DNA of 64,000 nt from Euglena gracilis. Taxonomy: Eukaryota; Euglenida; Euglenophyceae; Euglenales. The notes under the pieces are model-generated. The model was not told where the DNA came from and made no database searches. It saw nothing but the letters and a program-made list of their open reading frames with translations. Made by a program: the position numbers and the translations under genes. This document shows positions 10,401 to 20,400 of the stretch, in pieces. The DNA lies in the NCBI GenBank assembly GCA_039621445.1, contig CP154957.1, positions 16,050,947 to 16,114,946 of the forward strand, given 5' to 3'. Position 1 is the stretch's first letter. Every line of letters starts with the position of its first letter.

Positions 10401-11098
10401 GGCGAGGGCCCTGCCACCGGCACAGGTGGCAGAGCAGACTGCAGGGATGGATGCACGGGTGGGACGGGGACCCCGTCTCGGCCCTCGGACTCGCCGGGGC
10501 CCAGCTCGTGGGCGGGGTGATATGTGATGGCCCGCATGCCCTCATCAGGGCTCCTCGGTGGCCCGGGGCTGGGCACGGGCACCGGCAGGCCAGCGAAGGC
10601 CCGCTCACTCTGCAGCTCCGGGACGCCCCACAGGTGGGGCACCTCGGACGGGAACGGGAACGGGAAGGACAGGGAAGGGATCAGCTGGGGGAAGGGTGGG
10701 GTCCCGGGGAAAGGCTGAGAGGGTGGAGCCCCGGGTGGTAGCCAGGGGGTCGGGTCCCAGCTCTGGGGCTGGGCTGATTTCGGGAACAGGAGGGGGACTT
10801 GGGACGAGTCTCGAGGGCTATCGACTAGGGACTCTGATTGGAGGGGGATGAGTGGGAGTTGGGGTGGGGCTGGGAGCGCGGGAAACGGGGATTGTGGGGA
10901 TGGGAGCGGGGATGGGGCAGGGGATCGGGGGTATCTTTTCGGGGTGTTTTCTTGCGCTTCCCGAGGGCTATCGGAAAGACTTGCGGTGGGGGCTACCACT
11001 TCAGAGTCCGCCGCAAAGGTTGGCATCCTGTCTGTGTCCCGGTGGGCCGTAGCCTCTTCGTGTGTGGAAAATTCTGGGGAGGTGTGCACGCTTTGCAT
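7421..11098 (-). CDS. gag: Element C Gag-like protein with coiled coil, capsid-like region, RRM-like domain and GKGK tail
   Basis: 1225 residues from an ATG at 11096-11098, only 58 nt after the primer-binding site. Residues 1-330 are Pro/Ser-rich and disordered in character. About 350-720 are heptad-rich coiled coil. Around residue 806 the segment FSGHPEDWPQWRRRWLLFL starts an all-helical region resembling retrotransposon capsids. Residues about 955-1040 read like an RNA-recognition motif (SIVLEGLPMDATVEEVKEMI, then RRFVVVPVGD). The last 100 residues are Gly/Lys/Gln-rich with GKGKGK tracts and three imperfect YQxEQWSSS repeats. No CCHC zinc knuckle is seen, so RNA binding may rest on the RRM-like domain and basic tail. 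Gag would form the particle and package RNA. Confidence 0.75.
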   Translation of the reverse strand: MQSVHTSPEFSTHEEATAHRDTDRMPTFAADSEVVAPTASLSDSPREAQENTPKRYPRSPAPSPLPSPQSPFPALPAPPQLPLIPLQSESLVDSPRDSSQVPLLFPKSAQPQSWDPTPWLPPGAPPSQPFPGTPPFPQLIPSLSFPFPFPSEVPHLWGVPELQSERAFAGLPVPVPSPGPPRSPDEGMRAITYHPAHELGPGESEGRDGVPVPPVHPSLQSALPPVPVAGPSPSQMASSSSQAAIAAPVGVPPPYRSPSEHPSTTALHPHFRTPPSSVRPHKVPRLGLSDDEGDDEGEGEGEGDQQRRGEGPRDDDEEWLAGADQSEMYDTEEKPDETMQGPPEWEAAYAALQTRMDRLCNTVDFIGSKAKEMWDSWAAVQMAAAVKDKVDEQGVAVQELKKRMAAQEGAHVDLMENVVKVKDDIVRLHQGISQLHKLMPMVATAEERMTRVEKYTHDALGDFGEEFRRIRAKVKEAEDNAAAAVMAVKSGVPTSGLTELVEVAHLKAAVQELLQEKERQRAENAQLQGKLNVVEMQMAAFTAKVEATAVAQGKAVEVTPRLVEQLQYQQAENAWLKEQVKFLVVQVSSLTTKVEAAAAKEPKAAELPPVIVGRIQKVETEIQKVGAQAQGLTVAVQRLAADSPSDKIRVVEAEVQKVNVQTQAVVMAVQRLDQIVSKVIISSQAKAVPAMPAKAPPPPAEQQPVSVARQQPVPEVRTVQLEKPMQEESVVQEKPSSTLRPALRLVRKQAAAGGGGVPSLSIARLTTPSAVPVASASAVREVRIAPVQAQPAALHFLPAPLVDSVIGLHPGRFSGHPEDWPQWRRRWLLFLRELEQAWPSITSAQRLAMFRAALDEATVLMLDEEIETKGEVEYAVLFAEVDLANGGEDKEVLRRRMRKLKLVTSGKLTEKSWREYYAQMASMARQVGMEEEELGKLLVEAMPLHPWRRKVAQEEDKRVDHRSIVLEGLPMDATVEEVKEMIKQETTVAPASVRKAGRRFVVVPVGDEHRTLVKAVYDRQRLEGGSIVTVTADSCDLPAKDIHNLMVRWLRMEAKMAPEKEKEIPEKRPVPRWQRDVEVDDTTEEPYIQEVEKTNVPPKKEKQAQQPRPPTPPVPTPQGKGQGQGGRGYPEQWSSSPWTSEEGKGKGGYQAEQWSSSAWQGNEGKGKCGGYQGEQWTSNAPRQDEGKGKGKAKGGAKGDQGKGKSKGKGKDGKSNVSAVQEQYHE

Positions 11099-11155
11099 TT
11101 CAAAAAGAAGGCACTCGAGAAAATGGCCTTCAATGGAAAACGTAGAACGAACAAG

Positions 11156-11167
11156 CCTCTGCTACCA
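11156..11167 (-). promoter_or_regulatory. Primer-binding site of element C (initiator tRNA-Met)
   Basis: The plus strand reads cctctgctacca, identical to the 3' end of a typical eukaryotic initiator tRNA-Met including CCA. On the element's sense strand this gives the primer-binding site TGGTAGCAGAGG. It lies just upstream of Gag and fixes the inner edge of the 5' LTR at about 11168. Confidence 0.85.
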
Positions 11168-12136
11168 GTTTTCCCCTCTTGCCGGTTCGGTGACTGTGCG
11201 CGGAATGGGCTCCCCGGTAGGCCGAGTGGGGGAAAACAGTCACCCGGCGCTCCGGTAGAAATAGGCACACGCGCCCCAAAAATTCCCTTTTTTTGTGTCT
11301 TTCGGTCCCTGAATTCAGCCAGAACCTGGGTTCCGGCAGCCAAATAATTCAAAAAATGGGGGGGGGGGACGGTATTTTTGGCCAACTCCTTGGGGGTGCC
11401 TCTGAAGCAGTAGGGGGGGGGGGAGGAAAAGCCTGGTTTGAATTAAAAAAAAAGGGTAGCGGGGGGAACGGAAGAACACCTTCACCTTGTTTTCCAGCGC
11501 CGCTTGCTCTTCCTTTTTTGAATTTGAATTCCTTCCTTTTGATTGACCTTCCGGATTGACTTTTTGAAATTCTTGAACAATTGTTTTCTTGAAATCAGAT
11601 TGAATTTTTGATATTCCTTCCTTCAGCATGCACAATTCTTTGAATGAAACATTCGGATGAGAGAGAACCTGGGGGGGGAAAGTACACAGGTAAAAAAAGT
11701 AGCGGAATGGGGCAGAATGTTCGCTAATTCCAGTGCGCAGGCGCCAGGCCGCCTCCCGCCGCCCACAGCTGAGATGACCACGCTTCCGCGGGCATCGACG
11801 TCATCCTGCTACTGCTGCTGGCTTCATGGTTTCCCTGAGCCGCAGTCCGTGTAGGTGGCTGTGTACCTTATCGACACGCATATTGGTCTGGGTGAGGGTG
11901 AGTGGTTGGCTCGTAAGTCGGTCCTCCGCCTGGCTCCCTTCCACCGGGCAGCATACCGCCCGGGGTCGGTACGGTGGGGTGGTTAGGTTGTTGGTTGTGA
12001 GGTGGTAAGGGTAACTTTCCCTGCTTGACTATTGTCGGGTAAAAAAAAATCTGTGAAAAGAAAGAAAGACAAGGAATAATGATAAAAAAAAGAAAGCAAC
12101 ATGGGTTTCCCATGCGTTCTCAAAAACGTCACATGG
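11168..12136. other. Presumed 5' LTR of element C plus undefined flank
   Basis: By position this must start with the 5' LTR of element C, but no second copy is in the window, so its outer edge is not placed. Near the inner edge GTTTTCCCC (11168-11176) and GGGGGAAAAC (about 11230) form an inverted repeat. There are G runs near 11358-11370, 11412-11425 and 11670. No coding sequence is supported. From about 12137 rightward the sequence aligns with the B family. Confidence 0.5.
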
Positions 12137-15100
12137 AAACATCAATGTTATGCATTTTTGTCCCACAGCTTCCAATCTTGCTGGACATACCCAACAAAAC
12201 TGGTTGCTGGCTCCCAAGTTTCCTCCTCGGGCTCATACCCTTTCCAGCAGACTTTCAAAGCTGCACACCTTTTTCAATTTTGTGATCGATAATTTTATCG
12301 ACCACAAAGTCGTCCGTCTCAGGTAATCTGGAACGGGGCTTGAAGTGCAGACACGGGATGGGTTTCCCATCCGGCGGTGTCAGGTATGGTTTGAAGTCGT
12401 CCATAGGAACGTCCTCAACACCATTTGATAATGCAACCTTGTATCGCCGCTGGTAACTAGTATTTCTAGGATTTCCCAGGGGCCGAGGCAAAGAGGGTCC
12501 AGCTTGGAAGATTGCATGCGGATACGGCTATTCCGCACCCGCACGCGGTCACCTGGACTGTACAAGGTGACTTGAAATTCTGCAAAAACGATTTCCTTTT
12601 GTTTGCATGAATTTCAGTGACTCTTTTCTGGACTGCAGAACGTAGATTTTATACTTCCGCAAACCAGGTCTCGCAACTGACACTCGTTCGGGAGGGTCTC
12701 TCCAAAGGGACATCCCCTATGGCCGGAGGGTCCCGTCCGAAAATAAATTTATATGGGGAGTGAGGCAGAACCAACCCTGGTAGGGTATTGATATAGAACA
12801 AAGACCGTGGTAGCACTGATATCCAGTTGCTACGCGAGTCAGCCAGTGAAAGGCGCAGCATATTCACGACGGATTTCACGGCTGCCTCGCCTCTACCATT
12901 GCCCTTAGGTCGGTATATACAATGGAAAAATGTTGCTCAATTCCGATTAAACCGCACAAAGCGGTGAAAACCCTTGAAGAAATAAAATGGTCTTGATCAC
13001 TCACAATTTCATTCGGTAAACCCATTAAGCAAATGCATTTCTCCAAAAATATAGTTGCCAAAATTTGGGAAGTCAACCCTGACTTCTGGCATGGAATGGC
13101 TACGATGTACCCACTCAGCCTGCAGACGACAACAAATACGTAATCGTCAATTTTGTAGTACGTTCCTTTGTACGGTCCAGAAAATCGATGCTGAGGGATG
13201 TAAAAATGTCAGGGGGTACGGGGAAAATGTCCATCATAGCAGGGAGGGTACCTCTGCGGGGTTTTACCGCTTGAAAAATTTGGCACCTTTGCCTTATTCG
13301 CAAACAGCGTGAGTAAAGCCATTTCTCGCTCTGGGTTGTACAATACCTGCGGCCCACCAACGAAAGAAGTTTGGGGGCCCAGGATGACCATGGTTGTGAT
13401 AGCACAAAATCACATCAATAACCAGGTCCTGGGGAATACATTATTTGTAACCCGATTCATTGTGGAAAACGGTGAAAGAGAGTAATTCTCCAGAACTTCG
13501 CCATTACGAAGTCTGGTGACTGTGGTGTCATACACCGGATCACGACTGTAATCCCACTGGCGAAAGAACAGCGGGGAAGGGGACTCCGTGTGTGTAATAC
13601 GCCGGGGTCCGGACGTGCTTCCACGTCGGCGCCTTCCTCCGACTGGTGCGACCAGGAATTGCTTTGAAGCGGTAAAAGAGTCCAAAAGATTTTCCGCAGC
13701 GTCGTTTCGACGTGCGTACTCGTAAGCTTCCTGAATTTCGATGGAAAGTCGCGTCTCCTCATCCGGGTTCCCAGGGTAATACCAAGGGGCTCGACTGAGC
13801 GGATCCGCTACTTTCTGCGTGTTACCAGGGGTATAAATAATCACAAGGTTGAACTGACTCAAAATATCATGCCATCGACATCGCCTTCCGACCGATGACA
13901 TGGCCTTGTTCAAATCCTCCGTGTACCAGTGTTGGAGACTCTCATGATCTGTCTTTACGTGGACCTGGACCAGGCTGCTGGCTACCAAGCTTCGGAACTT
14001 CTGGAGTATAAGAACGATTGTGTAGGTTCCCTTCTCGCGCATGCTCCAATTGACTTGTCCTTTGCCGTCGTCGCCCTGTAACTTTCTGCTGAAGAAAGCC
14101 ACAGGTCGGAGTTCATTTGCCGCGTTTTGCTGGCTAAGAACTCCGCCAACAGCGTAATCGCTGCTGTCGACTTCCAGCACATAAGGTTTGTGCAGGTCCG
14201 CGATTTCGAGGACAACTTTGTCCAAAAGCAAAACCTTGATTTTCTCAACGTCCTCGCGCATTTGATCATTCCAACTGATGTTGGTGTTGTCAGCAGCCTG
14301 CTTTTTGAGCTGTTTGGTGAGGGGCACCGCGATTTTCGCGAAGTTTCCTCATATACATCGCGTAGTATTGGGCTATTCCCAAAAAGCACTTGAGGTGGGT
14401 AATCGTTTTGATTACTTCGGGGGTCCATTTCTTAATGGCCTCAAGTTTGCTCGGTGCGGCTTTCCGCTTTCCATGGCTGAGTATTTGCCCACAAAATTTT
14501 ACAATCCCGCGAAACAAATGAATTTTCGCATTTTTCGTGAAAAGCACATGCTTTTGAAAAGCGGTTAATACCGCGCAAACATGATGAAATTGTGTATCGA
14601 GAATATCCTCGCTCGATTTTGCGGATGGTGGTGGTGTTCTCACCAACACATTATCAATGTACACAACGGCAAACGGTAATTTGCGTAAAAGCTACTGTAT
14701 TATGTGTTCAAACATGGCTGAGCCATTCTAAACACCCATGGGGAGTACCGTTTATTGGGACACACCCTTGGATGTCACGAAAGCTGTGTATCGTTGTGTT
14801 TCAGGGTGTAAGTACATTTGGTGAAAACCATACTCCAGATCGAAAATCGACCACAATCGGTTTTCCGATTGTTTGGTGATCAAATCCTCAACCAGGGGGG
14901 ACGGGAAGGGATCATCACTTGTCTGGGAGTTCAGGTACCGGTAATCCAGCACCAGTCTCTACTTTTTCTGACCTGAGGGGTCCGGCGGTTTAGGAACCAC
15001 GAATGCCTGGGATTTCCACTCGCTCTTCGAGGGTACAATCCACTTGCGCTGAATAAGCTTCTCAATCATTTCATTGAGAGCTTGTTCACGATGTCCCGAA

Positions 15101-15257
15101 CAACGCAAAAAATTACGGTGCATCGGATTAGCTCCTTCCTTAAGCTCAATCTTGCAAACACCGAACGGACCGCGTATTGCGGGGTCGACGTCGCACGCAT
15201 ATACTGAATTTTCAAGTACTCCGTGAAATTTGCGGGTGACCCGCGAACAGAATTAGG
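12137..15257 (-). pseudogene. pol: B2 pol remnant: RT, RNase H, integrase, chromodomain
   Basis: Fragments in several frames match B1 Pol in order. RT N-terminal part lies at about 14950-14750. Part of RT with the active-site box reading YIDN lies near 14650. RNase H (VLEVDSSDYAVGGVLSQ) and a ribonuclease/connection region (KTDHESLQHWYTEDLNKAMSS) lie at 14327-13750. The integrase core (GLPNEIVSDQDH) is near 13020, and the chromodomain (KGYEPEEETWEPATSFVGYVQQDW) is at about 12250-12140. Many stops and frameshifts break it. The second catalytic Asp of the RT box is replaced by Asn. Confidence 0.85.
15253..15257. repeat. Left target-site duplication of B1 (TTAGG)
   Basis: TTAGG directly abuts the left LTR and recurs at 33090-33094 right of the other LTR. 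A 5-bp duplication is typical of Ty3/gypsy integrases. B2 sequence reads continuously across it when B1 is removed. Confidence 0.9.
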
Positions 15258-15689
15258 AGTGTACGTCCCACCCCGGCTTTTCTACTTATGCTTTCCTCCT
15301 GAAAAGCCCGTGGGGGGAGTAACAACAAAATTTGCTTCCATTTTCCCCTTTTGAATGCAACGCACACAAGCAGAAGAATTGGTGGGACCGCAGTCCCTTA
15401 TATGAAAGTGACTTTGGCTCTTTCTAGCTTTGTAAAAGAAAGAAATAAAACTTGTATTCAAATGGGACTTCGCCCTCAGAATTCTAAAAGAGAATTGCAA
15501 AGCACCAAACCCAATAACCTTGAATTAGGAACCAGTTACTTTCGCTAAGCTTTCGCTAGCTCTGAGATTCTCTCTTTGTCTTATGGTTTAACCATGCCAC
15601 TGTGTACAGCCCGGCCGTAGCCAGCTTGTAGGCCGTAGCCCCTTGTATCTGGTACACAGTGCCATGGCAGAATGGCTGCCTGGTACACA
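15258..15689 (-). repeat. B1 3' LTR
   Basis: 432 bp, starting AGTGTACG and ending GGTACACA on the plus strand, so the termini are imperfect inverted repeats. It contains hairpin sequences GGGAC-CGCA-GTCCC (15384-15397) and two GGC-CGTA-GCC units (15613-15622, 15631-15640), each of the latter followed by TTGTA. Promoter and polyadenylation signals were not resolved. Confidence 0.92.
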
Positions 15690-16018
15690 TCCCCCTCCCA
15701 GGGCTCTGCCCGATTTCCCTTCTGGACCAGGCCAGTCGGGATGCCAGGCACAGTCCCAGGTTCAGGGAGACCGTCCCAGGATACCATGGTCTGGTTCCCA
15801 ATTATGGTTACCGCGGTTGGAGCACAAAGCGCAAAAGAATTCTGGCGCGCATGCTGTGCTTCGTGTGTCTTCTTACTTGACACCGTAGTGTCTTTGTGGT
15901 CTTGAATCTTCGCGATCAACGTGTTATCCACCAAACTTAAGGCGATTCCGCCATTGTGTCTTGAAACGGTGTTGAACGCGATGATGAAGTGCGTATTCAC
16001 GCTCGAGACTTCGCTCAT
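15581..16018 (-). CDS. Small open frame before the 3' LTR of B1
   Basis: About 109 residues precede the polypurine tract; the frame then runs on into the LTR. It begins MSEVSSVNTHFIIAFNTVSRHNGG, which looks protein-like, but nothing is recognised. B3 has weakly similar sequence at the same place (around 49190-49340), so the region belongs to the family. It could equally be 3' untranslated sequence. Confidence 0.3.
   Translation of the reverse strand: MSEVSSVNTHFIIAFNTVSRHNGGIALSLVDNTLIAKIQDHKDTTVSSKKTHEAQHARQNSFALCAPTAVTIIGNQTMVSWDGLPEPGTVPGIPTGLVQKGNRAEPWEGDVYQAAILPWHCVPDTRGYGLQAGYGRAVHSGMVKP
15690..15699 (-). promoter_or_regulatory. B1 polypurine tract
   Basis: The sense strand reads GGGAGGGGGA immediately before the 3' LTR, the expected plus-strand primer for LTR retrotransposons. 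The same tract adjoins the B3 LTR at 48645-48654. Confidence 0.85.
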
Positions 16019-16072
16019 TTTGTGGGACTACGCCCATTTCAGCCGTAGCTGATTATACGCGGCAGGAAACCC

Positions 16073-17383
16073 TCAACGTTTGCGGGTTTCCTTGAAGTAC
16101 TCACCCATGTGTGGGTCTTGTACCAAGGTCATTTCAGTTGGACGTAAGTCTAAGGTATCCTTGTCAGGATCATCCATGTTGATCCGTGGGATAACCCAAC
16201 TTTTGACTTCTTGTATTTCCTTGGGCAGTTCGGTTTTGAGCATTTCAGCTCGCTTGTGGAGGTACATCTGCAAATTTTCCCAGAAAACTCTCGGAAAAGT
16301 TGCAGGCCATATGTAATAGTTCCATCTTGGATGGTTTGCTGGTACCTGTGGTGGCATCCCAGGCAGAGCGTTGAAATCAACGTTATGCGCGCGGGATGCA
16401 CGGGCACAGCGGGTTATGTGTGGTTTCAGAATGGTTCCAACCCACTCTGAATAATGTTCGTAACCATGTCGTTCAGGTGGATAGTCAGGCAATAACCATC
16501 GTTGTGTTGTTTCCGAAACCGTTGAAGGCTTTGTAAAGAGTGGGTAAATGACTCGTTTCCAGTCGTCATCATTGAAGAGTAAGGGCAATCGCGCTTTTGT
16601 ACATTCCACAGCAAGTCTGATTCCGCCGGAATCAGTTTGGAAATCAAAGGCGATTCCGCCGCGGTCAAAAGCCTCAGCTTTCTTGAAGCTTTTGTGTTGG
16701 TACATTTGTCGTTTTGTTTTGTAGAAATTGAGGAAATCTTCCAGAACGTCCTCGCTTCCGGGTACGATCTTGATATTTACGCCATCTGCGGGCAAATATA
16801 TGTCTGCCCGTAGGCAGTTGACACAGAAAACTGGTACGTCACGGTCTCTGTCTTCTTCCGACCACCGGAAGTTGTTCAGTTTTCTCCAGACAAGGATGCA
16901 ATCACCGCAAATCAAAGCGGCTGTATTTGGAACGAATTCATTGTGATGAAAATTTTTTTCGTTTGTTGTCAGCATAACAGACATGCACAGCCGGCATGCT
17001 GTTACGAATGTTGTGACAAACAGTACAGAGCCACGTTGTTTGACCATTCGGTCTATTGTCAACAGGAATATTTGCCCAAGGTATTGGGCAAACACTCTTG
17101 GTGATATGGCATTGTAGAATCGCCAAATATGGCGAACGTAGTAGTTGTACTTCTGGTCGTTGAAAAACAATGGTTCAATCCACTTGTTCAACAACATTCC
17201 GCGTTCGCGGGCTGATTGTATCATGGCAATGCGTTCTTCGACGCTCGGCAGGTTGGAGATAATGTCCTCTTGCCAAAGAGTGGCATTATCGTCAACGCCT
17301 GCAATTTTCCCGGAAAAAAAACGGTAGACAACTTTCTTGCTCGGGCCATATCTCCGGACTGGCGGAGAAACTAGGGAACTGCT
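16073..17383 (-). CDS. B1 ORF-Y, unknown protein with paired CxxC motifs
   Basis: The frame is open from about 17383; an ATG follows at 17224. Upstream codons read naturally (VSPPVRRYGPSKK), so the start is probably upstream or by fusion. Length is about 435 residues from the open frame. A possible zinc ribbon is visible: CGDC and CVNC about 24 residues apart. The rest mixes aromatic-rich segments (HIWRFYNAISPRVFAQYLGQIF; PRWNYYIWPATFPRVFWENLQMYL). No signal peptide, no clear membrane anchor and no known catalytic motif. It follows ORF-X in a different frame, separated by about 35 nt. A direct duplication, ggagaaactagggaac, occurs at about 17363 and 17385. Function unknown. Confidence 0.65.
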   Translation of the reverse strand, partial: SSSLVSPPVRRYGPSKKVVYRFFSGKIAGVDDNATLWQEDIISNLPSVEERIAMIQSARERGMLLNKWIEPLFFNDQKYNYYVRHIWRFYNAISPRVFAQYLGQIFLLTIDRMVKQRGSVLFVTTFVTACRLCMSVMLTTNEKNFHHNEFVPNTAALICGDCILVWRKLNNFRWSEEDRDRDVPVFCVNCLRADIYLPADGVNIKIVPGSEDVLEDFLNFYKTKRQMYQHKSFKKAEAFDRGGIAFDFQTDSGGIRLAVECTKARLPLLFNDDDWKRVIYPLFTKPSTVSETTQRWLLPDYPPERHGYEHYSEWVGTILKPHITRCARASRAHNVDFNALPGMPPQVPANHPRWNYYIWPATFPRVFWENLQMYLHKRAEMLKTELPKEIQEVKSWVIPRINMDDPDKDTLDLRPTEMTLVQDPHMGEYFKETRKR

Positions 17384-17418
17384 CTGGAGAAACTAGGGAA
17401 CCTCTCCTAACCTATAGG

Positions 17419-20400
17419 CTATTCACTTTGGGGGCCCGGAAATCCAATCACATCGATAATCCTCGGGGGCCCGGAGGGCATGTTTTCCTCTTGCGAGGTC
17501 TCAGACATTGTATCTTGTCGAGTTCTACCTCGGAGGGTAGAAGTGACCCGGCTTTTCCCGGCCACTGCGGTATATGTTGGTGTTGGTGTGGTAGCAGCTG
17601 GGGTCTTCGCCCGCTTTTCTGATTTGCTACCACTCCCAGGTGGTGGTGGTTTTGGTTCGTTAGGCTGTGGTTTAGCCTTGGGTTTACTGCCTTTCTCTTT
17701 CCGCTGTGGCGGAACGGGGCGTTCTGCAGGCGACTTTGGAGCAGGTTTGACCGTTGGTGTGGTGGTAGGTGGTACGTCAGGAGCCGTCGGTACCACCTGT
17801 TCAGGTGTGTGTACCACTACGGGTGTTGTGTCATGTGGTGGCGTTTGTTCGACCGTAGTCGATTCAGTTGTTGTCACCACTTCGGGTGTTTGGACATCAG
17901 GAGTAGAGCTGGCCGCGTCTGCTGCCAGTGCTGTGGTGGAAGCCGTAGCTTCTTGTGTGGGTTGTTCGCCAAGTCCCGTGTCACAGGGACTTCGCGTTGA
18001 AGAAGAAGACCTCGATCGCACCATTGCAACCATCGAGGCTACGCCACTTCGGACGCTTCCGAGGACGTGTTCTGCAGCGCGTCCGACTTGTGGTGGTATG
18101 AGTATAAAGTCGTCTGGGTCTTGGTATCTGTCGATACCTTCTCGTTGTTGTCTTGTGATCAGTTCGCGAAATGCGATTATCTCAGCATCAGTTACTTCGT
18201 GTCCAGCTTCCGCATGTGCGGGAGTAGGTGGAATCACTTCTGCCGAGGGCACTGCGGCCGTTGTGGAGTCTGCAGGCACTTCGGCCATTGTAAATTCTGC
18301 AGGCGCGTCTGGTTCCGCGTCGGGCAATGATGTTTGTGAACGTGTTTGAGCAGGCGTTGCAGCTGGCACTTCGGCCCTTAGAGCATGTTGTACGCCGGCA
18401 TCTTCGGGTTCAGACTCCACAGATGAGGAGGAGACAGAGCGTGTACTGTGTTCATTGTCTGTCCGTTCTTCCATTTCCTCATCGCTGGATGACCCAGAGG
18501 AGGAAACGGAGGAAGAGTCTGAAGAATGTACGGGAGTGTGTTCCACAGACATTGTAGGTGTAGGTGGAGGTTGTGGCAAACGTTCTTCCGAACGTTTGAT
18601 TGCAGGCTTCGCTGCTGCTGTGGCTGTTGACGTTGTAGATGATGCAGCCGTTGGAGGTTGTTCAACTGCAGACTGCGTTGCTTCGGACTCCGCCGGCTGA
18701 GGTTCAGGGAGTTTTATACGTGGTCGCAGACGGAAGTTTTGCCATCCGACAAATTTGTTTCCTCCCGATCCGCGAGGAAGCCAGTCCAGTATTGGGATGG
18801 CCAACCCATCCTTATTTGTACGTTTGCCCTTGAAAAATGGGGCAAAGTCCTCCCTTCGGAGGGTGTCGCCAAACAGGCGTTTGATGTACTTCCGTTTTCC
18901 GTCTTCGTCCCATTCAGGTCGAAGAGGGAGGTATTCTTGTGGGAGTTGTTGTTTTGGGTTGAACAAATTGTAGATTTCTAGAGCGTAGGACACCCATGCT
19001 CTCCATTGGAACGTCTGCGTGCGCAGAAGCATTTGTCGGTGGTTTCGTCTGGCGTATCCTATTTCCCTGACTTCGAGGGGATTGTGGCAGATGTGTCCAA
19101 GTAGTCTTCGTTGTTGTTGGGCCTCCGCCCATTCGCGTTGGTGGGGCTGCGCCCTTTGTGCGTTTGGGCGGTCGGTTGTCCGACCGCGCACGCCAAAGCC
19201 CCAGAAGTCCACGGGGAACTTGTGGTGGCAGTGGGTGCACCAAAGCACGACTTTTTGTGGGTATGTCAGGTCGATTCCGACCACTTGTAAGTGGGGGCCG
19301 TAGTGTTCGTTGAGAAAAATTTGGTAGTTGTAACAGAACATTTCGTGTGTCACCAATTGTATATCCTTTGGAAGTGGGAATACTTCCCATTGTATGCCTT
19401 GTGGTCCGATTTCTCGGATATTGTCGAACATTGTCTTCAGTGCGTCAAGGGATGATTCCCATCGGTATTGTAGCTTTGGATGTGGCAAGTAGTGCGCTTG
19501 GCTGGCGGGCATTGCAAATGAACCGAAGTTCATGCAATGAAATCCGAGCCAGAAAAGTAGTTGCCAGAAACCCGGCAAATTGTCGATGCCATCCTGGCTT
19601 TCATAACAGGAAATTGTACCGTCGAAGAAAAAGCCACGGGCATTTTCCTTGTAGAGTTTGACCATGTTGTGATGTACTTCAGGAGCAACAACCCAAGGGT
19701 GTTGTTCCTCGTAGTACTTGTGCATAATTGTATCACATCCGTCTGAGATCCAGAACAGATGGTCAATCGTAAATTGTACGTCCAGGTCGTAACCCGGTTG
19801 TGAGCCTTCGCTCTTTCCTTTGCCTTTCTGGCCTTTCCGTCCTTTTGCGACTTCGCGCTCTTGTTCGTTCCAACGGTATGCACCGTCTTTTCGATATGCT
19901 CGTGTTTTTCTCCACATTGTAACAGTTACACCTGCGGTGTAGTGTCCAGCGATGTCATCAGAGGGTTTGTCTGGTCGCATTTGGTGATAGATTTCTTGTA
20001 AGGAACGTTGAACGTTGGACGGGATCGGCAGGTCATCATTGTCCTGACGATCACGTTGCGCCTGCGGGCTTTGTGGATCGTCGTCCAAACGACGACGTTG
20101 TGTGTCTGGCGTTGGACGTGTTTGTGGTGGTGTTGCAAACTCCGGTCCACGCGGACGTTTGCGCGCGTCAACGTTGTATTGTTTTGCTGGGGCCGTCAAA
20201 TGTTGTAGAGCTTCCTTGTAAGTGGCGCGTTGTGTTGGCGACTCAAACCTGGGTTGACCCGAGAAATGTTGTCCCGGTTCAACAGGTGGTTGTGTCTGTC
20301 CAGCCGAAGCCGGTTGTGAAGGTGTTGTGACAGAAGGTGCTCGAACAGGAATTGTAGACTGTGCGGGTGCTTTTGCACGTGCCGACTGCGCGGCTTGAGC

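Larger units (their letters stand above)
415..11167 (-). mobile_element. Ty3/gypsy LTR retrotransposon 'C' with DNA methyltransferase domain
   Basis: On the minus strand the order is primer-binding site (11156-11167), Gag (11098-7421), then Pol with cytosine methyltransferase, protease, RT, RNase H, integrase and chromodomain (about 7265 down to 415). That order plus the chromodomain marks a chromovirus-like Ty3/gypsy element. The 5' LTR must lie just right of 11167. The 3' LTR is not identified and probably lies left of the window. Coding sequence is strongly GC-rich, unlike the neighbouring B family. One frameshift in integrase is the only clear lesion seen, so this copy looks fairly young. 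Confidence 0.85.

Noticed and set aside
13055-14568. Plus-strand open frames opposite B2 pol
   Set aside because: Antisense shadows of the degraded pol sequence.
15610-15650. CCGTAGCC strings resembling part of the dinoflagellate spliced leader
   Set aside because: Only 8-9 bases match, and they are the hairpin unit GGC-CGTA-GCC repeated in the LTR.
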